Shown: in pieces, positions 46,665 to 59,300 of the stretch | Layout: every line of letters starts with the position of its first letter | How positions within the stretch are numbered: the first letter of the stretch is position 1 | Assembly: GCA_002633005.1 (NCBI GenBank) | Contig: NMRA01000143.1 | Coordinates: 129,402 to 193,401, forward strand | Length of the DNA: 64,000 nt | Reading direction: 5' to 3' | Source: Phoronis australis | Taxonomy: Eukaryota; Phoronida; Phoronidae | Made by a program: the position numbers and the translations under genes | Notes under the pieces: model-generated | What the model saw: only the letters and a program-made list of their open reading frames with translations | Databases searched by the model: none | What the model was told of the DNA's origin: nothing

Positions 46665-46790
46665 ATCAAAACTAGTTGACTGCAACGTTGAGCGCATTTC
46701 ACAAAGGATATCGCGATAAGGGCCCGATCGACCCCTTCTCGCGATATCCTTGTAAAAATACGCAGTCGATTGAAACGTTAAAGGGCAGAC
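46665..46790. mobile_element. Short hairpin element around GGATATCGCGA
   Basis: Core ACAAAGGATATCGCGA (46701-46716) faces TCGCGATATCCTTGT (ending 46753) across a short GC-rich loop. Pairing continues outward imperfectly (GACTGCAACGTT / AAACGTT, GCGCATTT / AAATACGC). Confidence 0.6.
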
Positions 46791-47817
46791 GTTCGCGATG
46801 ATCTTATAGAAACGGGGTGCCACCAGAATTTAATTTGGTTGTGGGCAGCAAAGACAGGCCCATGGTGTACCTATTGAATCCGCCTGTGCAATTTGTAAAC
46901 CGAAGAAACACTGGTCAATGTAGGGGAGAAGGTGTTATGTTTGTCTCACCTAGTCATGACGATGACCGTGTTCTGTAGTGTTTCAATTAAGTGAGAGTAC
47001 CCTTATATGCTTATAAATTAAACAAGATGGCATGACTGCAAATTCATCATTGGCCAGTGCGACCTTACGTTTGCAAGCACAGACTTGGCGGTTGTGGCGA
47101 CTTAACGATAAAAATTACCAGGTGCGTTGTGGTAGCCAAAATTGTTAGGGTTATTTTCACGTGCAAGTATTAGTATATTTCAAAGGCTAAAAAAATTTCC
47201 TATCATTTTACCACCATTGCAAAGATGACGAACATTGCGAAATAGTTTGTTTGCTGAGCTTTCTAATCATAAAATCCCTTCAAAAAGACTAAAATCTGCC
47301 ATTTTCACCATGGACCTATCGGGCCTGCTTTCAAAATGTCCCACCATCGTTGCTAATGTTCACGGTTCTAACATATTTTTAATTCTAGTTGTCAATAAAT
47401 TAAACCGTACTTTTTTCAAATCCACGAGTATTACCCGCAAGTCAGTGAGTAAATGAACATTTTCTCTTTACTCGCCTCCTAAATCTAAAATTAGGAAGAC
47501 TAAACATATTCAAACAGACTATTTCCAGCATTGACAAGTAAAAAAGAATGACAATCATTTTGACGTCGATTGCCTAACCCTTTCAATATAGAAACAATAT
47601 AACCATAGAAACGGGTTTGTTAGAGTTTATCAACTTATTTAATAATTTCTTTTTTTAAGTGTGAGAATCTTGAAAGGCGTCAATGCCTCAGGCGCGTAGC
47701 CCTTGTAAGTATATGTACGGACGCACTGTAAAAGTTAAAACATTCGCAAAAAGCTCGCGAACTCGTAACTTAACCGTCTCCCATCTGTCGACGGATCGGA
47801 TCTCCAGTGCCTGACGC

Positions 47818-47860
47818 AATTAGGCGGATTTAGGGGAGCAAGGGATCCGGGTCCCTCTGT
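47818..47860 (+). mobile_element. Fragment of a MITE family E1 left end
   Basis: TTAGGCGGATTTAGGGGAGC followed by AAGGGATCCGGG matches only the first 40 bp or so of E1; no right end. Confidence 0.4.
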
Positions 47861-49532
47861 GTCCAGCATAACGACGGCCTACTTTCGCATCCAGGCTGTT
47901 GGCATTTCCTCTCGATATCCGTTATCACATGTTCATTTGGCATCGTACTTACAGGTCGGTACGTTTTGAAGTGAGGAATCTTAACAACCTGCATCCAATT
48001 ACCGACTAAACATCAATTTACAGATTTGAAGAAATATCTATGGACAAGCGTATAGGCAACCCAATATGAAAACTAAGGTCATGCACGCATAGCGTGCCTT
48101 TCAAGTTCTCGCCAGTTTGTTCAGTAGGAAGGTCTTTTCAAAACACAGCAGCGTCACTTCAGCAAGGGTTTTACTGAGGCGATTCCCGATTGATATCCCA
48201 GTGCCGCTCACGCGGGACTAATTTGTTGAACTGACACGTACATTGTCATAAAAAAGCTCACGTCCCAGCGACACAGCCACACGACGAATATGCGCAACAA
48301 TACCCTCTTCATAAACACTGCTTTTCTAATAACAATTTTCAAAAGAAATGCTATTCTTGGTATTTCTCGGACGATTCGCCCCATATAGCACAATGTGTGG
48401 CCTGGGTAGCTATCACATCACGGCTGACGCACGCGGCTTTGACATCGTGCAATATGTCCAGCAGACAAGTTTATTTGTTTTTTTTTAATTTCATGCAACC
48501 CGTCACTGTATGGTTTCTGCGTACTTCAAAAATTGTGATCTTCATTTCCAAACGGTCAACCCTAGTATTACTTATTCCAGGTTCTCGTGGTTGTTTCGAT
48601 TGCGTTTTTTGACTGCAGGACTTAGATCGTAAATTTACACGACTGAAGACATAACCAGCGTCCCCTCTTGAATAGTTGACAAACAACTCTTGTTCAGTCA
48701 GCATCTATCTCTTCCACATGTTCCACTGCTGTTGCTGTTATCCGTAACATTTTATTTGTGATTTCCGTTGGACACTGCTTTTTTGTTTTGCCCGAATCTG
48801 GGGGGTAACTACCTTAATACGTCAATGGCTACCCAGGGCGATGTTATATGATAAAGAAACTTACGGCGGAGTTGATACCAACGTAGACGAAATTTTGTTC
48901 AGTTTCGCTGTCAAACCGGCCTTGAACTAAACTTTATGTTTGAGTGTCTTTTTCTAATCATAAATATGACAATGAAACTACCAATTTTAAAATTGGGATG
49001 ACGTATCCAATTTTCCTTGGTGAGCTTGCAGATTGTGGCATATTTTAATGGAAAGACAAGCTATTAAAGCAAAGGGCGTACCTCAGTTGTCGAAAACGCC
49101 TTTGAACTAAAGAAATGGTTTTATTTATACCAGAACATGACATCGATACAGGTGTTCGTCGGCACTTTGTTGTTCCACCGATTACGATCGGATTGGACAA
49201 AATATCTTGTACTCTTTTCATTCTTTTTTCCTTCGTACTATTGTGAGATTGAGTGTATCCCCGGATGCACTGCATGCACGTGATTGACCTGGCCGGTTCC
49301 GCCGGGTCAAGCGACTATAAGATTATGATCGATTCTCAGTGACGACTTGTTACTATTACGTTACCATTTTTGCGCATTATACGCATGTCATTATACACAT
49401 GTCATTATATACATGTCATACACATGTCATTATAATAAATGGCGACTGTTACCACTACCACTACTACTACTACTACTACTACCTAAATTGCAAAAATTAT
49501 AGTTTCAAAATAACAAAATCCACCGAAGCGTT

Positions 49533-49687
49533 CAGGGGCGGATCCAGGATTTTAAGTTGGGGAGCAGGGCAGAGTATTAGTCAGGATTTCACAAGTCAGA
49601 CATTCACACCCCCTAACTGCCAAATGGAATCTGAAAGAACTTTAGGGGGGACATGACCTCCTTGGTCCCCCCTTAAATCCGCCACCG
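49533..49687 (-). mobile_element. MITE family E1 copy 4, inverted
   Basis: Begins CAGGGGCGGATCCAGG and ends TTAAATCCGCCACCG, the complement of E1. The flanks (GCGTT, ATATA) do not match, so this copy is older or was rearranged. Confidence 0.8.
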
Positions 49688-49883
49688 ATATAGTTAATAC
49701 TATACTACCCGGCACCCTGAGGTGAAAGAAATACCAAGTTACACATTCCTCCCAACTATGGGGACTCCGGGAATATGACGGAAGTCTTGAAAACTCAAAT
49801 AACCAACTCGAATTATATCCTAAAACAGTGTCCCATCATCCTCCAAATATTTCTGCACAATCTACGAGACTAGAGCCGACTAG

Positions 49884-49956
49884 TATGGGCGGCGCACCAT
49901 AGGGGCAGGGGGCTAAATCCCCCTCCCACTTTTTTCAGTGCTGCGCGCCGCCCATG
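49884..49956. mobile_element. 73-bp minimal inverted-repeat element (TSD ACTAG)
   Basis: Ends TATGGGCGGCGCAC and GCGCGCCGCCCATG; flanked by ACTAG at 49879-49883 and 49957-49961. The interior is only about 45 bp. Confidence 0.7.
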
Positions 49957-52727
49957 ACTAGATAAAACTAGCGCTACCAATGCACTATCGACCAGTGATC
50001 CGTGCAGCACTGAGATGTTTTCAACAAACCACAGAAGAACATAAAGGGATTGTAAACACGCACAACACACAAACACTGACAGTCCACTTAGTTTATATAA
50101 GCGATACCAACTTGAAGGGGTGTTTGGTTTGTCTATGAATTGAATTCCTTTCCTCATGTGTCATTACATTTATGCTCAGGATGTGCAGCTTTGAAAGAGC
50201 GTCAGACAACAAAGATTCTCGTCTGCTTGTTAGCTATGCAGATGAGTACAACGTAAATACGGTGATAAGCAGATATGGCTTTCCCCCTAACAGATTACTA
50301 CAATAACGAGAACGCCCGTCGAGCGTTTAACACTTGCCGCGATAACATCAGTTTTGACCTATCTATTGTTGTTAGGCTGATTCTACACAATATATGATTA
50401 TCATTGACATACCCGACCTCATAAATCACGGCTCCTCGCTAACTAAACGGTGTAAACAACGTCTAGTTTATATGAGAAGGGCTTTCCACCGCTGTGTGGT
50501 GGCACGATCCAGGAGCAAACAACGGGTAGAGGGGGAACGCCCAGCAAGTTCTTGCGCGTGTGGTGGCCATTGTCGGCAGACGATGGGTGATGGTGATCAT
50601 ACAAAGGTGGGACACGGTTGGTGACAAGTATCGTTAGTGTTGTTAAAATTATGCCAAGAAAATCATTTTAAATGTTCATCGAGTGGACGGTTGTTGTCGG
50701 GCAATTCAATGGACGACTCTACAGTTTATCATTCTCGGGATGGTTTGTGAAGAACTTGCAGTACACCTCCACAGACCATCCAGCAGAAACACGTATGTAG
50801 TTTCAGTGTAACCCCATGCTGGTCACCGACTGTAGGTTATATTCATTTGCATAACGCTCACTCCTCAGCTGGTCTCTTTCGTCTTGACAAAATCAAAATC
50901 ATAGATCCGTGTTTTTCAAACGGTCCATTTTTCACAATGGCAAGGTTACTTTACATGCAAGTGGCGCTAATTAATTAAATTTCTTCTTTTTGTGCCGTCT
51001 GCATTATAAAAACGATTGGGGGTTGTTGACTCCAGTGGCAATTTCAAAAGTAGCTTCTTCAGGTCAGTAAGCAAACAAGTAAGTAACGTTTATTTACATC
51101 CGAGAGAGAACACTTAACCCGTAGAACACTAGCATACGTGCCCCGGTTTCATCGGCCAACGATTTTCCTGTAACCATACACATGTAACCAGTCTACATGG
51201 TGGGACTCCTATATAGGACTAATTTTGGACCTCGAACCTGGTACCTCAAATTCAAAATGATTGTTACTGAGACCACCACAGACTGATTTTTCAGGTATTC
51301 GAGTTTGTACCATTACTTCGGTCCCAGAGTTTACCCCTCGGGTATACCACCCTTCAGCAATTTGAATTAAAACCCAAGGATTTTTATAGACTTGGGCGAG
51401 GTGGAATATTTATTTGACCCCTTAGGCCTAATATTCGCAGTATTCGAACAGTCTGAATAGGCGTCGAGTGTCAGGGCATCATGATGGCAAAATAAACAAC
51501 AGCTGACACACATGTATAATTGACCCACATTTAACGACTGTTTGTGGAGGTCTTACTTGCATACATTGTAAACATTTGGAAATATGCATCATTATTTTTA
51601 TTAAAAGTCCTCTACTTAATGAAACTAATGGACAAAACATTCGTTCCGTTGGTATATTTGAAAGTGAACTAATTGGTTAAACAAACATTGTTTAATTACA
51701 TTTACAACATAACAACATGACAATACTGTCAACGTTCGATACGAACATGTACTCTCACACACTCACTCAGGGAAAGCCGTTGTCAGTTTTGTGCAAAAAA
51801 TACAGAAATGATTTATTTTATTTGGGCTGTTTTTCAAGTTTCGTCACCTTGTGAATTCTAATGGCTATTCCAGATTATAAAATAGAGTAAACATTCTCCA
51901 GTATGGGGGTCGCATTGTGATGAACAAGTGGAATTTAATTTTTGTTAAAATTACTCAACAAAATTAAGTAACTTGTGAGAAATTTCAGCTTGGCCATCAG
52001 CACAGTGTATATAATACAGAAGTGATCACCTAAAAGCGTTTGGCAAATGTTGAGCACTTTCAATGTTGTGCGTCTTTGTAACACAGAAAAAATCGTGATT
52101 TCAGCAATTGTTTTTGTCCCAAATTGAAGATTTTGCGCTGTAAATTACTACGTGTTCACTACTGGTCTGTGGACTTGGTGTACTGAGCTCAGTCGACTGA
52201 ACACTGGCTAAAACTAGGCGCAGGAAGTGTATCTTAATAGCTTAACACTTGCTATGCAACACTTCGCTACAAATAAATAAAAAGAAACGATACGTTTAAT
52301 TTTCGTTTTATGACATGTTTGAGTTTCTCCTTGTTGACTCCTCATGCAAAACATGAAACGTATCCAAGCAATTCCAACAGCGTTTTGGAGATCAATAGAG
52401 ACTGAAAACTTCATACAAATCCGATCATCCATTCCTGAGACATGACGTCTCGAATTTAGCCAAATTCAGACATTTTTTCTAAGATCCTACATAATAAAAT
52501 AAATGCTTAAAACTGCAAATAGGTTATATTACGTCACTTTAATTTACAAAATGTTTCTATATTTCGAAATGAGGTGAAAACAAGCGAAAATGTATCTTTA
52601 TAATACCCGAAACTTGGAACAAGTTGATCCCGCACTACAGAAGCTGTTTCAAAACCAATGCATGTCTTTCTTCCTGTCTGGGAGACGATCGCTGTTTCAT
52701 TAGATGGTTTTGTATTTACAGGCAACC

Positions 52728-53690
52728 ATGCCGCGACCAGTAAGAACAGCCTACGGAGACCAGAAGCCTCCGTACTCATACATCGCTCTAACTGCAATGG
52801 CGATCCAAAACTCGCCGGAAAAGATGCTGCCTCTCAGCGACATCTACAAATTCATTATGGAAACATTTCCTTTCTATCGGAAAAATACTCAAAGGTGGCA
52901 AAATTCGCTGCGACATAACCTGTCATTCAACGACTGTTTTATCAAAGTGCCTCGGCGTCCCGACAGACCCGGAAAAGGAAGCTTCTGGGCGCTGCATCCA
53001 CGCTGTGGAGAAATGTTCGATAACGGGTCATTCCTTCGCCGAAGAAAGCGATTTAAACTTCGCGGTCAAGGTGGCATAGATAACGGCGACGAACCAAGCG
53101 ACGACGCGTCCTCAGATATGGACTTTCTGAGAATGGACGAAAAGCTCAGGAACTTTCGCAGAAGCGTTTCATCTGCGCCTTACCCGTTGCCAGTAACTGG
53201 ACTGAAACAGAGCGCGGGAAACTCAAACGTATTGTCTTTCAGCATTGAAAACTTAATGTCTGCCGACAAGAAAAACCACGTGCCACTTTCTCCATCGACA
53301 GTGCCGTTTCCGGTGGCTGTGCCATTCCCTCCGCCAATGGCGTTCCTACCGGGAGTGCACGTGACTTCGCAATTGACGTCACCGTTATCTCAACCCCAAT
53401 CTCTGTTCATGAATCCATTCCTTACGAACATTGTGCCTTTTAATTACCATGCTAACCTGTTAATGCACGCGCATCAAAATCTTGTAGCCAGTGCAAAACA
53501 CGCCGAACGGCTTAAATTACCGGAGAAGCAGGCGACAGTTATGACGCCAATTCTGTCGGTGCCAACATTTGGACCTGGTTCTGACGAAGCAGTAGATAGA
53601 CAAATTCAAAATTCAGATGGTGATGATTCGCAACACGACTCAAACGACATTCCCGATTCTTCAACCTCGGTAATTTCTAAATCAATTTAG
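52728..53690 (+). CDS. FoxB/FoxAB: Forkhead transcription factor, FoxB/FoxAB class, intronless coding region
   Basis: 320 aa in one exon. Starts MPRP as FoxB proteins do; an in-frame ATG 24 nt upstream (52704) is disfavoured because it adds residues that look like a 5' splice region (TATTTACAG at 52713-52721 could be an acceptor). The winged-helix domain spans residues 13-105: [15 protein letters not shown], the recognition helix [15 protein letters not shown] and wing 2 ending LRRRKRFK. It binds DNA in the nucleus; FoxB genes act in ectoderm and nervous-system patterning. Residues 171-178 (FSIENLMS) match the eh1-type Groucho-binding motif FxIxxIL, in the place where FoxB1 has FAIENII, so repression is likely. 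The linker is acidic and Ser-rich (118-130), the middle Pro-rich, the tail acidic. Substitutions from vertebrate FoxB1 (ETFPFYRKN for DRFPYYREN, RPDR for RPDQ) leave FoxAB possible; a tree is needed. Confidence 0.92.
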   Translation: MPRPVRTAYGDQKPPYSYIALTAMAIQNSPEKMLPLSDIYKFIMETFPFYRKNTQRWQNSLRHNLSFNDCFIKVPRRPDRPGKGSFWALHPRCGEMFDNGSFLRRRKRFKLRGQGGIDNGDEPSDDASSDMDFLRMDEKLRNFRRSVSSAPYPLPVTGLKQSAGNSNVLSFSIENLMSADKKNHVPLSPSTVPFPVAVPFPPPMAFLPGVHVTSQLTSPLSQPQSLFMNPFLTNIVPFNYHANLLMHAHQNLVASAKHAERLKLPEKQATVMTPILSVPTFGPGSDEAVDRQIQNSDGDDSQHDSNDIPDSSTSVISKSI

Positions 53691-54029
53691 ATTACGAGTA
53701 AGATAGGCCCTAAACTTTGTTGACTGACTAGGACTGTGAGCTTCAACTAAAATATTTCAAGGATGTAAGAAATCCTCCACATTTTGTGCGTGATGTCAGT
53801 CCGGTCCATGTTGATTTTACAACTTCCACTCGAAACGTGCAAAATTTTACGGACCTCTTAGCTATAACTGTGATCCTTCAAGACATTGTTCAACTTGACT
53901 GTTTTTGTGCTGCTTACTCCGGAGACTACTTCAGTGAAATGGGCTCTGCATGGGCTCTCAGTTGAAATAGTTGGTTGAAAACTTAGTTTTGTTCGCTACA
54001 CCTTGGATAAGTTAAAGTGGACACAGACC

Positions 54030-54360
54030 CATTACGAGAACAGCTTTTGATTTAGACCGCTAAATTTGATGAAATTGGTGTCAAATTGTTCCCTTGTCTA
54101 AATAGGTATGGTTTCTGGAGTTGAAAAGAACTGACAGCTCGTGATTACTCCAGACGACGTGGTACATATACGTTGATTTATCACGGCGTGTCATATTATT
54201 CGCCCAACATGATCTCCGGCAAGAACGGACTGTCAGATTTTTTCAAGACCAAAAATAACTTATCATGAGAGTTAGAAACAATTGGAGACAAATGTTTATA
54301 GTTAGTAAGGGATCTAAATCCAAAGTTAGTTTCTTCGACGGAACGCGGGTTTGTGGCCCC
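54030..54360. repeat. R1 element copy downstream of the forkhead gene
   Basis: Shares CAGCTTTTGATTTAGACCGC and, at the other end, AAAGTTAGTTTCTTCGACGG with R1 copies; the two ends are inverted relative to each other. Confidence 0.55.
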
Positions 54361-55048
54361 CTAACAAGGATCACGTGCGATACGGGAAAGCGCACGTGGC
54401 TTTGTTAAATGTTAGAAAATATGTATGACCTGTCATGTCATGACAAGTTTATTTGAATTTATTTTGATGTTTATGCCAATCTTTCTCATTTTAATCATTG
54501 GCCAGTCTACTAAGACTGGGCTGTGTTGGGTTCATTTCTTGAGACCTACAGTCTATCCACCATCAGAAAATCTAAAAGTAGTCGGCCTATAACTTAAAGA
54601 ACCCCAAAACAAAATGGTTGAAAATCGTAGAGTAGCCATTTGATGGGAGGGACGCTAGAGTTGCAATCGTACACGTCTCCCTCATGTCGAACAACAATGT
54701 CGCTATAACCGACTGTACTTTGTGGTCCGCTCAAACCAGTTGGTCCCGGAAGAACCGGGATGAGTTGCGTGGATGCAAAACATTCGCGAGTAAAACTAAA
54801 TCCCCTTTTTCTCTTGCAAGCAACTTTCCGTACAGAACGCAGCCCTGTTACGGTAATTAAAAATATGGCGCACAATGGAACTACATTTTATTTCTTTTGT
54901 TTTCATAAAAGATGAGTATTACCAAATAAATGCTTTGTCGTTTTCAAGTTCAGAGAAATGTCTTGACAAACTTATAGGGCATGCGCAACAATGTCAGAGT
55001 CCTTTGAAAAATGAAAAAGATGATTTGACAACGGGAATCGGATATATA

Positions 55049-55281
55049 CATGCGCGCACCCAGCCTTCAATATGCGGGGCTCGAATTCCTAACTTTGTGT
55101 ACCTTTTGGTAACAAAAAGCGGGCGGACTAAAAAAAAACGGGCGCACCACTGTGAATTGAGCGTTTGCGCATGTTTGATGGACTTATGCTTCATTTTCTC
55201 GGACTTTTTGTCTCTCTGAGGCTGACTTTTTTGCCCACTTTGCCAAATGGGGGGCTCGTTCGAGCTACCCCCCCCCCCAGA
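55049..55281 (+). mobile_element. MITE family E2 copy, right end truncated
   Basis: CATGCGCGCACCCAGCCTTC at the left, then the same interior as the 45.5-kb copy at high identity (GTGAATTGAGCGTTTGCGCA, TTTGCCAAATGGGGGGCTCG). It stops after the C-run, lacking GGTGCGCGCATG. Confidence 0.85.
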
Positions 55282-57291
55282 AACACGAAACAGGCACCGA
55301 ATAGAATTGTAACACGAGATTTTTCTTATCGGATGCAGATGGCCAAAAACGATTATTTTCAAATCATGTAGAATGCGGTCACTTAGCGAAACGTTAAAAT
55401 AAATATTTAAATGTGTAGTCCGTGCTCATGCGTGCAGTTTTGACTTCTCAACGTTCGTATGAGTCTTAAATTTTAAAAATTGTAACAACCCCCGAAACCA
55501 CGAATTCCTCTGACAGCAAAAGCTGCCTCCACGTAAGGCCATAAAATGGAGTCCCATGGTCCATTGGTCTGTTGCTGGGCAATTTGCTTCACGAAACTGA
55601 CATGTGCTGTGCAGGGCAGTGATGCCGACAATGGATTGGTTTGTGCGACAAAATCTTAGCGTGTTCAATTGTTGACTTCGGGTAACAAATGTGCCTCGTT
55701 TAAATAGGGAATTTCACTATCGCTAGGAGTGAATTAAATGCAATTAACCTCAAAAGAACAACGTGATGCTCCATAATCACGCTGGTGTCCCTGACTGGGA
55801 TTCACATCATTATTATTTTCAAACGAAATATAATTGAAAACATGACTGTACTTCCTGTTGGACAGCTTGATATACACTCGCTCATATCCTCGGTACAATT
55901 TCCGATCTTCACAAGTTTTTCACGACTGATTAACAGACTCCAAGATCGTTAACCAAAAGTCGCGAAAAACCTGTGCCGAAAGCGGAGTTCACAGGTGTTT
56001 AGCGCACGCTGGTTCCGTTCCATTAGGCTCGAGGCCTTCCTACCGTGAGTTATATCCACACACTCTGCTTGTATGCCCTTCTGCTTGCTCTCATCGTTTT
56101 ATTTCACTGTTTATTCGGCTTCCACCATGTTCATTTTACCAAATGTCTGAGGATGAGACATGCTCTCTTTGTTTTTTTGTAATGTCTATTGACAATTTGC
56201 TTCACAAGTGCACACCGGAAGATTGAAAATTGTTCACAAAGTATGAACGAGAGTATATCAAGGCATCCAACAGAAAGTACAGTCGTGTTTTCAATCAAGT
56301 TTGTGGGCTGCTAGAGAACTATACTGCAAACGAAAGACGAGAAACAAATAAGTACCAAAAAGGGACGACCGTAATTCGTTGTAAACTTTTACGGAATTCA
56401 GAAAACAAAAACGTTATACCGACTTCCACGCGTAACGATTATCGTTTTTCGTTTTAACGAAGCAAATGTGGTGGAACAATGCAAACCTCCTCAGTAACCT
56501 TGAGTAGATCACGCTTAAATGTTCAGTGGTTTGTGGACACAGATATGCGTGACTGACAAATTCACTTCCTTGTTTCATGACAAGCTACAGCTAAAGATAT
56601 CGCAAGGAGATGGTTAATATGAGTTACGAGCCGTTTTCCTAAAACATTGCTTTTGTTTACGCAAACACTGTTGTCGAAATTTACTCGTATTCTCAGGCGA
56701 GGGGATTTTATATTTTGTGTCGAACTCGAGTGTTTTTCCCGACTACACTAACAGTCCTCTTAGGATCCGCGTATTTCCGATAGATCTCATGTAGACAAAG
56801 GAAAACGTGGCGTGTTTTTCTACCATGCCCATTCAATTCACAACCTGTTGATCGTGTTATTTTTTTAATAAAACCATCAGGATGACAAGAGCCAGTCTGC
56901 GGGTTTATTGATTTAACTCTGTTGTGTTTATTAAAATATTTACATAAACTTTCAAACAATCACCACCTGTCTCCAAAGAGAACCACGGCCGTGTAGGTCG
57001 CACTTTAATAAAATCGATACACGAATACCGTTTCAAATGCGTTACGGGGTTACACAAAAGCTGCCAACGGAGAGTCCTAATCGAGTAAACATCTCGAACG
57101 CGCGAGTTCACAAAAATCCGCGACTGCCCTTTTCACACTCGTTCTCTTAAGCGGTACTTAAAATAAACTGACAACATCGAAATGGAAAAATTTCGACCAG
57201 CGAAAGGGTGACTAAAAATACATTTCATAACAAAATCCATTTTGATACTCGCAAAATCTCGTCAATAGGCTTCTTCTGAATTCTCCTACTT

Positions 57292-57457
57292 TAGTGGCGG
57301 ACTTAAGGGGGCGGGGGGAAGGAGACCGTGCCCCCCCCCTCCCCCTAAAATTTTCCCAGATTCCATTTGGCAGTTCGGGGGTGCGAATGTCTGACGGGCA
57401 AAATCCTGACTAATATTCTGCCCTTCCCCTCAACTCAAAATCCTGGATACGCCCCTG
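57292..57457 (+). mobile_element. MITE family E1 copy 5 (TSD TACTT)
   Basis: 166 bp from TAGTGGCGGACTTAAGG to GGATACGCCCCTG; exact duplication TACTT at 57287-57291 and 57458-57462. Confidence 0.88.
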
Positions 57458-59174
57458 TACTTGCCCACACTTTGAGCGAACAATCGCCACTGGGTGCCTC
57501 ACCAATAATTAATTAATCTAGACTGACGGCAACAGTGCGAATTTACTGCGACACCTCCGGTATGAAGTATGTGAAGGTTTGACAGATCAGCAGAGTTCTA
57601 CCGCTCAAGTCAGTCCAGTTAATTTTGAAAGCTACTGTATGCAACAACCTGCAGACGATATAACAGGTTATATAAAGAGGCTCGCTATAATTTTGCCAAG
57701 AAATTGCAGTTAAGTCTGTCAACCACCGTTTTCAATCAGTCTAAATACGATGATTGATTAAAACACACAAGAAAACACTTGCCACATAAAACATAAAAAT
57801 CCCACGTACAAAATTACCAAGCTATTCTGGTCACATTTTAAACGTCAAAATGTCGAACCTGAATTCAAGACAGCTGAAAATTTCACCATTAATAAAAGCT
57901 ATTCATTCAGCTACCCTGTACAAAAATACTGCAGATATCATAGGTACCGAGTAGCTGAGTACTAGTCTTGTAAGGTAACCAGAGACATTTTAGCAATTTA
58001 CCATGAGAAACTGGTGGTCCTTGTAATGTATTATCGAGTAGCCTAGTACCCTCATAAAATGCTTACAGAGAGCACCGGGTTTAAACAAATTTTAATTAAA
58101 CAATTCTCCATAGATTCTCTGCACATGATGTTATTTTCCCACTTGATTGAATGGAGGCCTAGAATGACTTTGATAGTACAACATGTGCCTCACAAATAAA
58201 GAAACTGTACCCCAGTGAACGATTCACGAAAACTCGAGCGATTTTATGGCTCACACCTAGACAGCCGACAATCTTCGAAGGGAGGGGGCATGAGAGCACT
58301 TTGCTCGACCAGATTGATGTTACTGAGGTGGCAGCACGGGTAGTTACTTCTCCTCACAATAAAAGACAAAACCCAAACCACTGGCTCTTAAAACCCCACT
58401 CAGTTACTGGTCTTCTAGTGCTTGATTTTCGTCCATAGAATAGCCAAGTTTAATTAACCTCACAGAAACAACAGAATGTTAAATACAGAATTTATTAAAC
58501 TTGCAGTTGACTTAGATAAAAAAGCCCAGGTACAAAAGATACCCATGAACAGTAGTGCCAAAACATGGTCAAATCTATTGACAATAAAACAGAATCTCAA
58601 CATTTCAAATATTCACACTCAAACTATGAAGATAGCTTTTGTGTGTGTTCAAGCATTTTAACGCTCTCCTGAAGCTTAAAATATCCGAAACTTTAACAAA
58701 GTTTCCGCATAAGAATGTGTTTGATTTATCTGAAAACTCTGACAGTGCCCTTCCAGAGAAAAATTTTGCGATAAACTGGGAGGAAAGGTCAATGGTTCAA
58801 CCGACAGGTCTGCTTCAGCTCTACTTTGACATTGTCATGACAGACAACTCAGCCACCTGGATAAAACCTGGTAAGGGACTTCAGTACATTTAGGATAAAG
58901 TTTCCTCAAACTCAAAGTATGACGACCAAAATTGTTATTTTCTGATTTCTCAAATGCTCACTGTGTTTCCAAAAATGTTCAATATTTCGTGGTGTGTTTC
59001 TTGATGACACCTACTATATAAAGTTTTCAAATAATCGAGTAAAGTTGTCTTCTTATTTACTATAATTGTTAAAATTTTTTACCAAATAAAATAATTTTAG
59101 TGTTCCACTATATCCTGTTCTTATTCCACTTCGGGTAGTCCTATTCAAAACTCACAAGGGATAATAATTTTTTT

Positions 59175-59300
59175 TTTCTCAGTCAGGACCATAAACCCAT
59201 TGTTGAGCTGTGTCTTACACAGTCCAACTGAGACAGTTGTATGACTAAAGGCAGGGTTCACAAAGAACTACTTTCATTTACCTTTTTTGTCAGTTTCACT
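59175..59300 (+). repeat. Dispersed repeat R2, copy 3
   Basis: ACACAGTCCAACTGAGACAG and GCAGGGTTCACAAAGAACTA, as in copies at 27.9 and 35.2 kb. Confidence 0.7.

Larger units (their letters stand above)
38285..52700. other. 14.4-kb stretch between POLK and the forkhead gene, no gene recognised
   Basis: Apart from the repeats listed separately I see no exon with a family motif. The first AATAAA after the POLK stop that I noticed is at about 39725 (AATAAACAT). Short (AAT)n, (ACT)n (49458-49482) and ATACACATGTCATTAT-type runs (49375-49440) are present. Long upstream non-coding DNA is common around developmental transcription factors, so enhancers of the forkhead gene may lie here (inference). 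Confidence 0.5.
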
